Assembly (NCBI GenBank): GCA_023423895.1
Contig: JAFAER010000142.1
Coordinates: forward strand, 57,666-121,665
Source of the DNA: Pseudomonadota bacterium
GTDB taxonomy: Bacteria; Myxococcota_A; Polyangia; Polyangiales; Polyangiaceae
Length of the DNA: 64,000 nt
Reading direction: 5' to 3'
The first letter of the stretch is position 1, and each line of letters opens with the position of its first letter. The notes under the pieces are model-generated. The model ran no database searches and was not told the DNA's origin. It was given only the letters and a program-made list of their open reading frames with translations. The position numbers were made by a program, and so were the translations under genes. Below are positions 53,802 through 62,124 of the stretch, one piece after another.

Positions 53802-55424
53802 CTACGTGAGCAGTCCAAGCGCGTCTCTGACGATCCTCTCGACGGATGTGTCTGGGTCGAGGCTCGTCGCCAGCCGGGCGATGACCTCGCGCACCTCGGA
53901 CTCGCGGAAGCCGAGCGTCCGAAGCCCGCGTGCGGCGGTCTCGAACGACAGTGCCTGCGCGGGCGCGGACTCCTTCCGTTGAGCCTGCGCAGGCGCCGCC
54001 TGCTTCCGCTGTGCCTCCGCGGACGCGGACTGATTCCGTTGAGCCTGCGCGAGCGGCGGCTGATTCCGCGGTGCCAGCGCGCGCGGCGACTGATTCCGTT
54101 GTCCCTCCGCGGGCGCCGTTTCCTTCCGCTGTGCCAGCGCGGGCGCGGTTGCCTTCCGTTGTCCCTCCGCGAGCGCCGTCTCCTTCCGTGCTCCGTCCGC
54201 GGGCGCGGTCTCGTTCCGTTGTCCCCGCGCGGGCGCGGACTGCGCGGGTGCGGACGGATTCCGTGAAGCCTCAGCGGGCGCGGCGGGCTTTCGTTGTCGC
54301 AAGTAGATCCGCTCCTCGATGAACGCCCGACCGAACACATTCTCGGCATGAAGGCGGTTGTGCACTCGGCATCGAAGTCGGAGGTTGGTGGCCTCGTCGC
54401 TGCCTCCGAGCGCCTTCGCGTCGATGTGATCGAGCTCGAGGAATCCGCGGGCTGGACAACGATGGCCCTCGGCGTCGACATACGTGCACCGCCCGGCGTC
54501 CCGCGCCCAGACCTCGCGCTGGACCGCCCGCGCGACGCGCCCTCGCCGTGCCGGCTTCGACGCGTGCTGTTCTGCGCGGCTCGTCCCGCCATTCGCATCG
54601 GTCGTCGTGGACGGCGTCTTGTCCTTGGAGCGGGTGGTCTTTCCGAGCCGCTCTTTTTCGAGCTTCGTCACCAGGAGGTCGACCGACGCCTCGAAGATCT
54701 TCTCCAGATCGCCCGACGGATTGCGATGGCGCATGAGCGCCTGGATGCGTTCGAGCTTCGCCTTCGTCTCGGCGGAGACCGTGAACTCGACGCGGTAGCG
54801 GCTCGCCGATAGCGGCTCGACCCGTGGCCGTACCTGCGTGGTCGTCGGCGGCGGCGGCCGTGTCATCGGCGGCGGCGGCGCTGACAGCTCCGCCTCACTC
54901 GGCGGAAGCATCTCCGTCGACGCGACCGCCAATGCGGGTTGCGGCGCGAGTGGCTCGATGCACCCATGCACGTCCGGCCTCGGAAACCGCGCGGCGAGCA
55001 TCTCCGCGACCGCCTTCGTGGTCTTGCCAACCGCCTCGCGAAGCAGCTCCTCGTGGTTGTCCGCGGTCAGGTGCTTGTGCAGCTCGTAGAGCGCGCACAG
55101 ATGGACCTCGCCGCGCTCGAGATACCCGCCCGCCAGCGGGCAGCTCCGGACGAGACGCGCCACCGCGATCCGGCGCTGCGCTTCGCTCTCGCTCATCCCC
55201 AGCTTCCGCACACAGAAGTCCCAGGTCGACGTGCACGCCTTCTCCGCATACAGCCGCCGAGCATCCAGCTCACCGAGATACGCGAGCAACCTCGCCAGCC
55301 AAATGTTCCCTCGACCAACATGCGCGCGGAGACGAGCCAGCAGCTCGTCATTCGACATATCCCCCAGCTCGGTCACGCAGCCCTCCCCCAGCTCGCTCAT
55401 GCAGCCCTCCCCCAGCTCGGTCAC
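53802..55424 (-). CDS. HNH endonuclease-domain protein with decapeptide repeats
   Basis: A 540-residue protein. The N-terminal ~120 residues are a helical domain (MSNDELLARLRAHVGRGNIW, STWDFCVRKLGMSESEAQRR), followed by a Pro-rich linker. The HNH nuclease lies at about 305-370 (WARDAGRCTYVDAEGHRCPA, FLELDHIDAKALGGS and CRVHNRLHAENVFG), with catalytic His and metal-ligand Asn/His in place. Residues 402-491 are nine imperfect decapeptides (QRNETAPAEG-like). The final ~45 residues (ARGLRTLGFRESEVREVIAR) resemble a RuvA C-terminal/UBA-like domain. Start is uncertain among GTG 55424, ATG 55400 and GTG 55376, all in a repeat. Related genes appear to be multicopy in such genomes. Confidence 0.85.
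   Translation of the reverse strand: MTELGEGCMSELGEGCVTELGDMSNDELLARLRAHVGRGNIWLARLLAYLGELDARRLYAEKACTSTWDFCVRKLGMSESEAQRRIAVARLVRSCPLAGGYLERGEVHLCALYELHKHLTADNHEELLREAVGKTTKAVAEMLAARFPRPDVHGCIEPLAPQPALAVASTEMLPPSEAELSAPPPPMTRPPPPTTTQVRPRVEPLSASRYRVEFTVSAETKAKLERIQALMRHRNPSGDLEKIFEASVDLLVTKLEKERLGKTTRSKDKTPSTTTDANGGTSRAEQHASKPARRGRVARAVQREVWARDAGRCTYVDAEGHRCPARGFLELDHIDAKALGGSDEATNLRLRCRVHNRLHAENVFGRAFIEERIYLRQRKPAAPAEASRNPSAPAQSAPARGQRNETAPADGARKETALAEGQRKATAPALAQRKETAPAEGQRNQSPRALAPRNQPPLAQAQRNQSASAEAQRKQAAPAQAQRKESAPAQALSFETAARGLRTLGFRESEVREVIARLATSLDPDTSVERIVRDALGLLT
53952..54221 (-). repeat. Nine 30-bp tandem repeats coding decapeptides in the HNH gene
   Basis: Period exactly 30 bp, each unit coding for [Q/A/P]R[N/K]-x-x-x-x-A-[D/E/Q/L]-[G/A]. 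Units vary by point changes but keep frame and length. They link the nuclease to the C-terminal domain. Confidence 0.85.
55377..55424 (-). repeat. 24-bp tandem repeat carrying start codon and ribosome site of the HNH gene
   Basis: Two full 24-bp units (55424-55401 and 55400-55377) and part of a third. Each has GTG or ATG, then GACCGAGCTG or a close form, then GGGGGAGGGCTGC, which acts as a Shine-Dalgarno-like stretch directly before the next start codon. All three starts are in frame. Confidence 0.75.
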
Positions 55425-55625
55425 GCGCGTTCATACCATGCAGATTTCGGCCGCCCGGGGAGGCCCCGGCGCCAAGCGATCGGGGTCGCGATCACCTCGC
55501 GAGGTCTATTTCCCGAGATCGCTCGTCAGCACGCGTTTGGGGGACCGCTCGCGCTCATCGTGACGCGATCCGCACACGCGACGCGGCCTTCACCCGGAAC
55601 CTCGTCAACAACAATCGAATCAGAG

Positions 55626-55753
55626 GGTCAATTCCAAGTAGCAACGTCATCGCGTCACCGGACGAGCGACTGGCGCAGCGATGGCCTCGAGAGCTCGATT
55701 TTCTCTCGAGGTGCCATCGATGTGACAGTCGCTCGTCCCGCCAGGATTCCGGA
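55626..55753 (+). repeat. 128-bp intergenic direct repeat, copy 1
   Basis: Aligns without gaps to copy 2 at 56278-56405 (offset 652) with about 15 mismatches, i.e. near 88% identity by eye. The last part, from GTGCCATCGATGTGACAG or a close form onward, is nearly identical in both. It is not part of a recognisable gene. Confidence 0.85.
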
Positions 55754-55919
55754 GCGCCGAGGCCGAGTCTTCAATGGTCGGCACAAGGCAACGGATGGCA
55801 AAGTGCGGCGGGCTATTGCATCCCGCTGCTGTCTCCCATTCCTTCAGTGCCCGGTACCTTCGGGCTCGCGCAGGAAGCCGGCTAGATCCGGCCTTCGTCT
55901 CGACCGACATCGGACCGAC

Positions 55920-55951
55920 GTGACGACGTGACGACGTGACGACGTGACGAC
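55920..55951 (+). repeat. Octanucleotide repeat (GTGACGAC)4
   Basis: Four perfect GTGACGAC copies in the non-coding region between the two 128-bp elements. No reading frame supports a protein here. Confidence 0.9.
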
Positions 55952-56277
55952 GCGCCGTCGGACTCGGTCCTCCTCATTTGCTTCCTGTCTCGTCGATGGT
56001 GGTGAGATCGCTCCCACCAACTGGCCGCGTGGAAACGGACTGATACTCTGGCGGCAGCTCCAGTACCGGGCGTCCTACGCGCCCCTCGAAACGACGCCGC
56101 CGAAGGCGCGATCCGCGGCGCCGTTCTCGAGCGTGAGAATCACTACGCCTCGCGCGTCGCAGCACGGACCGAGGTCGCCGCCGGCTTCGACTCCTCGCGA
56201 GTCTGCAAAGCTCGTCGGCGAGGGTTGGCCCCCGCGACGACCCGCGGGGGTATTCATCCCAAACCTATCGATTGAGA

Positions 56278-56405
56278 GGTCAATTCGAAGTAGCAACCTC
56301 ATCGCGTTACCGGACGAGCGACGGGCGCAGCGCAGGCCTCGGGGGCTCAAACCTCTCTCGAGCTGCCATCGATGTGACAGTCGCTCGTCCCGCGAGGATC
56401 CCGGA
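56278..56405 (+). repeat. 128-bp intergenic direct repeat, copy 2
   Basis: Second copy of the element at 55626-55753, same orientation, no indels. Downstream similarity fades after CCGGA. Confidence 0.85.
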
Positions 56406-56573
56406 TCGCGTCCCGCAAGGCCGAAGCATGACCTCACACCGCGGCGTCCACCCAGCTGGCCCGGGGCCAGGCCCGAGGTGGCCCGGGCCAGGCGTCCGTC
56501 CTTGCAGCTGCGCGGAATCGTTCACGCGGCGCTCCGGCACGCGTGATGCTGAGGCCGTCGGTCGAGGTGAACG

Positions 56574-57032
56574 ATGCCGACGCTCTCGATCCTTCTGCTC
56601 ACCATGACAGGTCTCCTTCTCTCGGCGTGTGCGTCCCCGCAGATGCTGCCCGTCTCGCGTTCGGGGCCGTCAGCACACGAGGCGCTGGAGCTCCGACGCG
56701 CGGTGCTCCCTGCGCCGACCGCGCGTGTCGCCGATCGGCAGGCCACCGCCGAGCGTGACGCAGCCGAGGTACTACGCTCGATGAACGGCGACCTCTTGGC
56801 GTGTTTCGCGCGCGGAGGTCGTGCCGGCGCGGAGGCGCACATCACGGCCGAGATCGTCGTCGGCGGAGACGGCGGCGTTCGCAACGTCACGACGACCGGT
56901 GGCGCGCTCGTGGGCCCCGCGGCCATGCGATGTTTCGAGCGTCGGATCACACGGGCGAGGTTCACGCCGGCGTACACGGAGGGCACCGCGCGCCTCACCG
57001 TACCTTTCAGCTTCGTCTTCGAGCCGCGATGA
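56574..57032 (+). CDS. Lipoprotein with AgmX/TonB-like C-terminal domain
   Basis: A 152-residue protein with a GAGGTG ribosome site. Signal peptide MPTLSILLLTMTGLLLSAC has a lipobox. The C-terminal ~85 residues (LLACFARGGR, AHITAEIVVGGDGGVRNVTT, CFERRITRARFTPAYTEGTA) fit the AgmX/PglI C-terminal or TonB-C-like domain common in myxobacterial envelope proteins, including a Cys pair. Its role is probably in a cell-envelope complex. It is 60 bp upstream of cheR. Confidence 0.7.
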   Translation: MPTLSILLLTMTGLLLSACASPQMLPVSRSGPSAHEALELRRAVLPAPTARVADRQATAERDAAEVLRSMNGDLLACFARGGRAGAEAHITAEIVVGGDGGVRNVTTTGGALVGPAAMRCFERRITRARFTPAYTEGTARLTVPFSFVFEPR

Positions 57033-57092
57033 GCTCTTGCGTCGCGAGGGCGCCCGCGCGTCTGTTCGTGACGTTATCTTGGTCTCGCCGGC

Positions 57093-57944
57093 ATGAACGA
57101 TCGCGAGTGTGTCGAGCTACTGCAGTGGGCTTTGCCTCGCCTCGGCTTGAGGTGGCAGGGCTTCAAGGGCTTGCGCAGGCAGGTTTGCCGGCGCATGGCC
57201 GGACGCATGTCCGAGCTCGGATTTGCGGACGTCGCGAGCTACCGGCGGCGCCTGGAGGAGGACCCCGATGAGCTCCGCGCGCTCGACGCGCTGTGCTTCG
57301 TCACGATCTCGCGGTTCTATCGAGACCGACAGGTCTTCGACGCGCTCCGCACGACGCTGCTGCCGGAGCGGGCTCGCGCTGCGCTCGCGCGGGGAGACTC
57401 CGCTCTCCGGGCCTGGAGCGCCGGCTGCGCCTCGGGAGAAGAGCCCTACTCGCTCGCGATCGTGTGGCAGCTCGAGGTGGCCCCACGCTTCCCGTCGCTC
57501 GCGCTCGAGATCCTTGCGACCGATTTCGACGAGACCGTCCTCGGGCGCGCCGTCCGCGGATGTTACGAGCAAAGCAGCCTGAGCGAGCTGCCCGAGACGC
57601 TCCGCGCCGCGGCGTTCGACATCGACATCGACACCACGAACGGCGACGAGGTCGCATGCGTGGCCGCGCGCTTCCGCCAGGGCATCCGGTTCGAACGGCG
57701 AGACATCCGCCGCTTCGTCCCGGTCGAGCCGCAGGACCTGGTGCTCTGTCGGAACGTCGCTTTCACCTACTTCGACGAGGCCGCGCAGCGCGACTTCCTC
57801 CGGCGTGCCGTCGAGCGCCTCGTCCCCGGGGGCTTGCTCGTCATCGGCGGTCACGAGGCCCTCCCGCCGCGCGCGGCCGAGGAGCATGGTCTCGTGCCTA
57901 CCCCCGAAGCGCCGCACGTCTTCAGCCGGCAGCAAGAGAGTTGA
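57093..57944 (+). CDS. CheR-type protein methyltransferase
   Basis: A 283-residue protein. The N-terminal helical CheR domain (LGLRWQGFKGLRRQVCRRMA, about 15-70) is followed by the SAM-binding domain: LRAWSAGCASGEEPYSLAIV, LEILATDFDETVLGRA, then DLVLCRNVAFTYFDEAAQRD and GGLLVIGGHEALP. It uses S-adenosylmethionine to methylate Glu residues of chemoreceptors. No receptor or che gene is adjacent, so it may serve a distant Che-like system. The GCASGEEPYS motif is complete. Confidence 0.9.
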   Translation: MNDRECVELLQWALPRLGLRWQGFKGLRRQVCRRMAGRMSELGFADVASYRRRLEEDPDELRALDALCFVTISRFYRDRQVFDALRTTLLPERARAALARGDSALRAWSAGCASGEEPYSLAIVWQLEVAPRFPSLALEILATDFDETVLGRAVRGCYEQSSLSELPETLRAAAFDIDIDTTNGDEVACVAARFRQGIRFERRDIRRFVPVEPQDLVLCRNVAFTYFDEAAQRDFLRRAVERLVPGGLLVIGGHEALPPRAAEEHGLVPTPEAPHVFSRQQES

Positions 57945-58001
57945 TCGTCCGACGCGCGCGAATCCTGCGAATCGCGCGCACCGGTGGTAAGAGACGCGCT
58001 C

Positions 58002-60191
58002 ATGGTCGAACGGTCCGAAGCGACAACCTCGGGGGACAAGAAGCCCGACCTCGCGCCTCGCGTCGCCGAGGAGCTTCGTCTCGACGCAGCCGCCGTCCGG
58101 GCGGTCATCGCCCTCCTCGACGGCGGCGCGACCGTGCCGTTCATCGCTCGGTATCGGAAGGAGCAGACGAAGGGCCTCGACGAGGTCGCGATTCGCTCCA
58201 TCGAGGACAAGCGGGAGCAGCTCGCGGCGCTCGAGGATCGGCGCGCGACCGTCCTCGGCGCCATCGCGGAGCAAGGAAAGCTCACACCGGAGCTTCGAGC
58301 CGCCATCGACCGGTGCCGCACGCGTGCCGAGCTCGAGGACCTCTACCTTCCGTACCGCCCGAAGCGGAAGACGCGTGCGTCCGTCGCGCGCGAACGCGGG
58401 CTCGAGCCGCTCGCCAGGCGCATCCTCGCGCAGCCGCCGAGCGGCAACGCGGTCGCCGAGGCCGACAAGTTCGTCGACCCGAAGAAGGAGGTCCCGGATG
58501 CGGCCGCTGCGCTCGCGGGCGCACGCGACATCGTCGCCGAGATCATCGCCGAGCGCAGCGATGTCCGCGCGCTCGTCCGGGGGCGCTTCGATCGTGAAGG
58601 CATCGTCGAGTCGACGGCAATCAAGTCGAAGACGAAGGAGCCGACGAAGTTCGAGGCGTATTACGACTACCAGGAGCGCGCGAAGTCGATCCCCTCGCAC
58701 CGGTGGCTCGCGATCGTGCGCGGCGAGACCGAGGGCGTCCTTCGCGTGAAGATCCGCGTCGACGACGAGGCGCTCGCGCGCGAGCTCTTCGCACGCGTCG
58801 GCGTCCGCCGTGGGTCGCCGTTCGCGACCGAGCTCGAGGACGCCGTCGCCGACTCGATCAAGCGGCTGCTCTTGCCGTCGATCGAGAGCGACGTCCGCGA
58901 CGATCTCAAGGCTCGCTCGGACGTCTCCGCCGTCGGCGTTTTTGCCGAGAACCTGAGCAAGCTGCTCCTCGCCGCTCCGCTCGGCCGCCGGATCGTCCTC
59001 GGCATCGATCCCGGACAGCGCACAGGCTGCAAGTGCGTCGTCGTCGACGACACCGGCAAGCTCCAGCGTCACACGCTCATCAACCTCGTCACCGGCGACG
59101 CCGCGCGCGAGCACGCGAAGCGCACCGTGCTCGAGCTCGTCCAGAAGCACGCGCCGTTCGCGATCGCGGTCGGCAACGGCACCCATGGGCGAGAGACCGC
59201 CGACTTCTGCCGTCAGGTCCTCCGCGATGCTGCCCTAGGCGAAAAGGTCGTCGTCGTTCTCGTGAGCGAGTCCGGCGCGAGCGTCTATTCGGCGAGCGAC
59301 ATCGCGCGCGAGGAGCTGCCCGACGTCGACCTCACGGTGCGCGGCGCCGTCTCGATCGCTCGGCGGCTGCAGGACCCGCTCGCGGAGCTCGTGAAGATCG
59401 ATCCAAAGGCGATCGGCGTCGGTCAATACCAGCACGACGTCGACCAGAAGCTGCTCGCGAAGAAGCTCGAAGAGGTCATCGAGAGCTGCGTGAACGCCGT
59501 CGGCGTGGAGCTCAACACGGCCAGTGCGCCGCTCCTCGCACACGTCGCCGGCTTCGGGCCGTCGCTCGCCAAGAAGATCGTCGCGCATCGCCAGAAGAAC
59601 GGCGCCTTCAAGAGCCGCCGCGAGCTGCTCGACGTCTCGGGCGTCGGTCCGAAGGCCTTCGAGCAGGCCGCTGGCTTCGTCCGCATCCGGGACGCAAAGA
59701 ACCCTCTCGACGGAAGCGCCGTCCATCCGGAGCGCTACCCGCTCGTCGAGCGCATTGCGAAGGACGCGGGCGTTGCGACGAGCGCGCTCGTCGGCAACGA
59801 GGAGCTCGTTCGCAAGATCTCCTGGGCGTCGTACGCGAGCAACGACGTCGGGCTCCCGACTCTCGAGGACATCCGGCGCGAGCTCGCCAAGCCGGGGCGT
59901 GATCCGCGCGACACGTTCGAGCCGCCCAAGTTCCGCGACGACATCCGCACCCTCGAGGACCTGAAGCCGGGGATGATCCTCGACGGCGTCGTCACCAACG
60001 TGACTGCGTTCGGCGCGTTCGTCGATCTCGGTGTGAAGCAGGACGGGCTCGTCCACATCTCCGAGCTCGCGGACCGCTTCGTCAAAGATCCCCACGAGGT
60101 CGCGCGCGTCGGCGACCGCGTGAAGGTGCGAGTCCTCGGCGTCGACCTCGCACGCAAGCGGGTCTCCCTGTCACGGCGTTCGGTGCAGTGA
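58002..60191 (+). CDS. tex: Tex-family RNA-binding transcription accessory protein
   Basis: A 729-residue protein of the usual Tex layout: N-terminal Tex_N (AAVRAVIALLDGGATVPFIA RYRK region near 30), YqgF-like RNase H-fold (VLGIDPGQRTGCKCVVVD near 333), helix-hairpin-helix (HVAGFGPSLAKKIVAHRQKN and SGVGPKAFEQAAGFV) and a C-terminal S1 domain (LKPGMILDGVVTNVTAFGAF, LVHISELADRF). It binds RNA and DNA and influences transcription and virulence or toxin genes in other bacteria. ATG 58002 chosen; a GTG 18 bp earlier is possible. It overlaps nothing but lies 1 bp before the SMUG1 gene. Confidence 0.95.
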   Translation: MVERSEATTSGDKKPDLAPRVAEELRLDAAAVRAVIALLDGGATVPFIARYRKEQTKGLDEVAIRSIEDKREQLAALEDRRATVLGAIAEQGKLTPELRAAIDRCRTRAELEDLYLPYRPKRKTRASVARERGLEPLARRILAQPPSGNAVAEADKFVDPKKEVPDAAAALAGARDIVAEIIAERSDVRALVRGRFDREGIVESTAIKSKTKEPTKFEAYYDYQERAKSIPSHRWLAIVRGETEGVLRVKIRVDDEALARELFARVGVRRGSPFATELEDAVADSIKRLLLPSIESDVRDDLKARSDVSAVGVFAENLSKLLLAAPLGRRIVLGIDPGQRTGCKCVVVDDTGKLQRHTLINLVTGDAAREHAKRTVLELVQKHAPFAIAVGNGTHGRETADFCRQVLRDAALGEKVVVVLVSESGASVYSASDIAREELPDVDLTVRGAVSIARRLQDPLAELVKIDPKAIGVGQYQHDVDQKLLAKKLEEVIESCVNAVGVELNTASAPLLAHVAGFGPSLAKKIVAHRQKNGAFKSRRELLDVSGVGPKAFEQAAGFVRIRDAKNPLDGSAVHPERYPLVERIAKDAGVATSALVGNEELVRKISWASYASNDVGLPTLEDIRRELAKPGRDPRDTFEPPKFRDDIRTLEDLKPGMILDGVVTNVTAFGAFVDLGVKQDGLVHISELADRFVKDPHEVARVGDRVKVRVLGVDLARKRVSLSRRSVQ

Positions 60192-60192
60192 A

Positions 60193-60984
60193 ATGACGAG
60201 CTCAGCCAAGACCTCCACGAAGACGCGAGCGCCGGCGACCTCACCGCGGCCGGCAATGCCCGCAACCGGCGAGGACGATCTCGTCTCCGTGATGGAGCGC
60301 CTGAAGGCGCGAGTGAAGCGCCTCCGCTTCAGCGAGCCCGTCGCGTACGTGTACAACCCGCTCGACTACGCATGGGCGGTCGCACGCGCGTATTTCGAGC
60401 GTTACGGGCGCGGTCCTAAAGACGTCCTCTTCCTCGGGATGAATCCGGGCCCCTTCGGGATGGGACAGACCGGCGTCCCGTTCGGCGAGGTCTCCGCCGT
60501 GCGTGACTACCTCCAGCTCACGGGCGACATCATTGCGCCACGACGCGTCCACGCGAAGCGACCGGTGCTCGGGTTCGACTGCCCGCGGAGCGAGGTGTCC
60601 GGGCAGCGCCTCTGGGGCGCCTTCGCGAAGCGACATCCCGAGGCCGACGCGTTCTTCGCGCGCGCCTTCGTCCTCAACTACTGTCCCCTCCTCTTCCTCG
60701 GAGAGAGCGGAGCGAACCTCACGCCCGACAAGCTCGTCAAAGAGGAGCGGAGCAAGCTCGAGGCGATCTGCGATGCCGCCCTCGCCGAGACGATCGAGGT
60801 GCTGCAGCCGAAGCACATCGTCGGTGTCGGCACGTACGCAGCAAAACGGGCCGCCCTCGTGACCGGCAGCGATGCGGTCATCACGATGCCGCACCCGAGC
60901 CCCGCGAGCCCCGCGGCAAACAGAGGCTGGGAAGACGCCGCGCGGAAGGCGCTCGTCGCGGCGGGCCTCCCCGACCTGCTCTGA
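60193..60984 (+). CDS. Single-strand-selective uracil-DNA glycosylase (SMUG1)
   Basis: A 263-residue protein. The SMUG1 motifs are present: motif 1 FLGMNPGPFGMGQTGVPFG and motif 2 HPSPASPAANRGWEDAA, the latter close to the animal form HPSPRNPQANKGW. Asn in GMNPG is the catalytic-site residue of the family. It excises uracil and oxidised pyrimidines (hydroxymethyluracil) from DNA. The N-terminal 30 residues are Ser/Thr/Ala-rich and disordered. Starts 1 bp after the tex stop, so coexpression is likely. Confidence 0.93.
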   Translation: MTSSAKTSTKTRAPATSPRPAMPATGEDDLVSVMERLKARVKRLRFSEPVAYVYNPLDYAWAVARAYFERYGRGPKDVLFLGMNPGPFGMGQTGVPFGEVSAVRDYLQLTGDIIAPRRVHAKRPVLGFDCPRSEVSGQRLWGAFAKRHPEADAFFARAFVLNYCPLLFLGESGANLTPDKLVKEERSKLEAICDAALAETIEVLQPKHIVGVGTYAAKRAALVTGSDAVITMPHPSPASPAANRGWEDAARKALVAAGLPDLL

Positions 60985-61001
60985 AGCCGTCCCGTGCGCT
61001 C

Positions 61002-61018
61002 GCTCACGTCGCGTGAGC
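61002..61018. terminator. Short hairpin between converging smug1 and J-domain genes
   Basis: A perfect 7-3-7 inverted repeat, GCTCACG TCG CGTGAGC, in the 38-bp gap. No T-run follows on either strand, so it is only a possible bidirectional terminator. Confidence 0.4.
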
Positions 61019-61022
61019 TCGC

Positions 61023-61526
61023 TCAGGTTGCGCGGCGCGGCCGCGGCCGGCGGAGCCTTCGCTTCGCCTCCTCGTAGGCCTGGAGCACGCGACGGAACGA
61101 GGCCTCGTCACCGCCCTGATCGGGGTGCGTCTCGAGCGCGCGCTTCCGGTACGCGGCCTTGAGCTCGGCCTCGCTGACGTCACGACCGACGCCGAGCACC
61201 GCCCAGATCGAGTCCGCCGCGGCTGCATCCGCCGACTGGGTACGCGCTGCCCTGGGCTCGCGGCTCGCCCTCGACGGCCATGCGGGTTCACCGCGAAGGA
61301 CGCGGATCCATGCACGCGCCCACAGCGGGTCGATCTCGACGAGCGTCATCCCGGCTCGCTTCTCCGCGGCGGCCAGCGCCTCTTCGCGCGTTGCCGCCCC
61401 GCCGTCGGACGCGTCCGGCTTCTTGAACGGCACCCGCGCGGGCGGTCCGCTCCACCACGCCGCCCAGAAAAAGCGGCGCCGCTTCGTCGTCGTGATCGAA
61501 CAAACGGGCGCGAACAGCTGAGACAC
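61023..61526 (-). CDS. J-domain protein
   Basis: A 167-residue protein. The C-terminal ~65 residues are a J domain (IWAVLGVGRDVSEAELKAAY then RALETHPDQGGDEASFRRVL) with the HPD motif that stimulates DnaK ATPase. The N-terminal ~90 residues (FAPVCSITTTKRRRFFWAAW onward) include an unrecognised module and a helical stretch near LVEIDPLWARAWIRVL. GTG 61526 was chosen: the longer frame lacks conserved residues. It is convergent with smug1. Confidence 0.85.
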   Translation of the reverse strand: MSQLFAPVCSITTTKRRRFFWAAWWSGPPARVPFKKPDASDGGAATREEALAAAEKRAGMTLVEIDPLWARAWIRVLRGEPAWPSRASREPRAARTQSADAAAADSIWAVLGVGRDVSEAELKAAYRKRALETHPDQGGDEASFRRVLQAYEEAKRRLRRPRPRRAT

Positions 61527-61802
61527 CGCGGAGCAGCCTACAGCATGTGCCTCTGACTCGAGAGGCCATGCCGGTGCCGACCGTGCCGGGCGCGCGACGA
61601 CTAAGCTGCTTTCCGACGACCTCGTCGCGCCAGACGCGAGAACAAGGCGCTCAAGATCAGGTGACGGCGCTGCGGGCGAGCACGCATACCGTTGTAGGCG
61701 GCGCACGGCTCCAGCGCCGCCTACAACGAGGAGCCCGCCCTCACCGAGCTCTGCTCGACTTCGCGTGGGCCATCACGTCGCGCGGCAGAACCAACCCGAA
61801 GG
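61527..61802. other. Non-coding region with a perfect 15-bp hairpin
   Basis: Upstream of the J-domain gene and ahead of the RHS relic. Contains the inverted repeat 61690-61728, arms of 15 bp (CGTTGTAGGCGGCGC and its reverse complement) around a 9-base loop ACGGCTCCA. No gene is supported here. Confidence 0.7.
61690..61728. repeat. Perfect 15-bp inverted repeat
   Basis: CGTTGTAGGCGGCGC (61690-61704), loop ACGGCTCCA (61705-61713), GCGCCGCCTACAACG (61714-61728). It is the longest perfect inverted repeat seen in the window. No adjacent T-run on either strand, so an intrinsic terminator is doubtful; it may be a folded RNA, a recombination site or the end of a lost element. Confidence 0.85.
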
Positions 61803-61946
61803 AAGCCGACGACGGGCCGGTGGACCAGCAAAGACTCCTCGCGCTTCGGGGGCGGTCTAAACCTGTACGGGTACGCGAAGAACGATCCGATCAACTACCT
61901 TGATCCTATCGGCTTGGAGCCGTGGGGCTACGATGCTCATGGTTAG
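61803..61946 (+). pseudogene. RHS-repeat core relic
   Basis: In one frame this codes TGRWTSKD, RFGGGLNLYGYAKNDPINY and LDPIGLEPWG, then a TAG at 61944-61946. That is the RHS-associated core that ends the conserved part of RHS/YD-repeat toxin proteins, just before the variable toxic tip. The upstream RHS repeats and the rest of the body are absent; only the core survives. No start codon is needed to explain it. It is probably a remnant of an orphan RHS tip cassette or a larger deletion. Confidence 0.8.
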
Positions 61947-62091
61947 GAACTACTCGAGGGAATTGGTTTCGTATGTTTCTGCGGGAAGTAGTGTAAGTTT
62001 ATTGGATGGATATCCGGCGGATGAATGGATTGTTACCAATAGGGCTGAGCACGCCTTCCAATCTCCGCCACGGCCATTTCCTACCTGGTAG
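61900..62091 (+). other. Low-GC short open frame, coding status doubtful
   Basis: A 63-codon frame overlapping the RHS relic in a different frame; its later part (MLMVRNYSRELVSYVSAGSS, LLDGYPADEWIVTNRAEHA) has codon use unlike the neighbouring genes, with many A/T-ending codons. It might be a broken RHS tip or cargo fragment shifted out of frame, or simply non-coding lower-GC DNA. Confidence 0.3.
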
Positions 62092-62124
62092 GGGTGAACG
62101 GTCTCCTTCGGTTCGCGGGTTCGT

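Larger units (their letters stand above)
55425..56573. other. 1.1-kb non-coding region with duplicated 128-bp element
   Basis: Between the HNH gene and the lipoprotein at 56574. Frames here are short and biased like shadows. Notable content: two copies of a 128-bp element (separate entries), a (GTGACGAC)4 repeat at 55920-55951, and GC-rich GGCCCGGG/CCAGGCCC near-repeats at 56457-56500. One could suspect a decayed gene or element next to the HNH gene. Confidence 0.6.
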
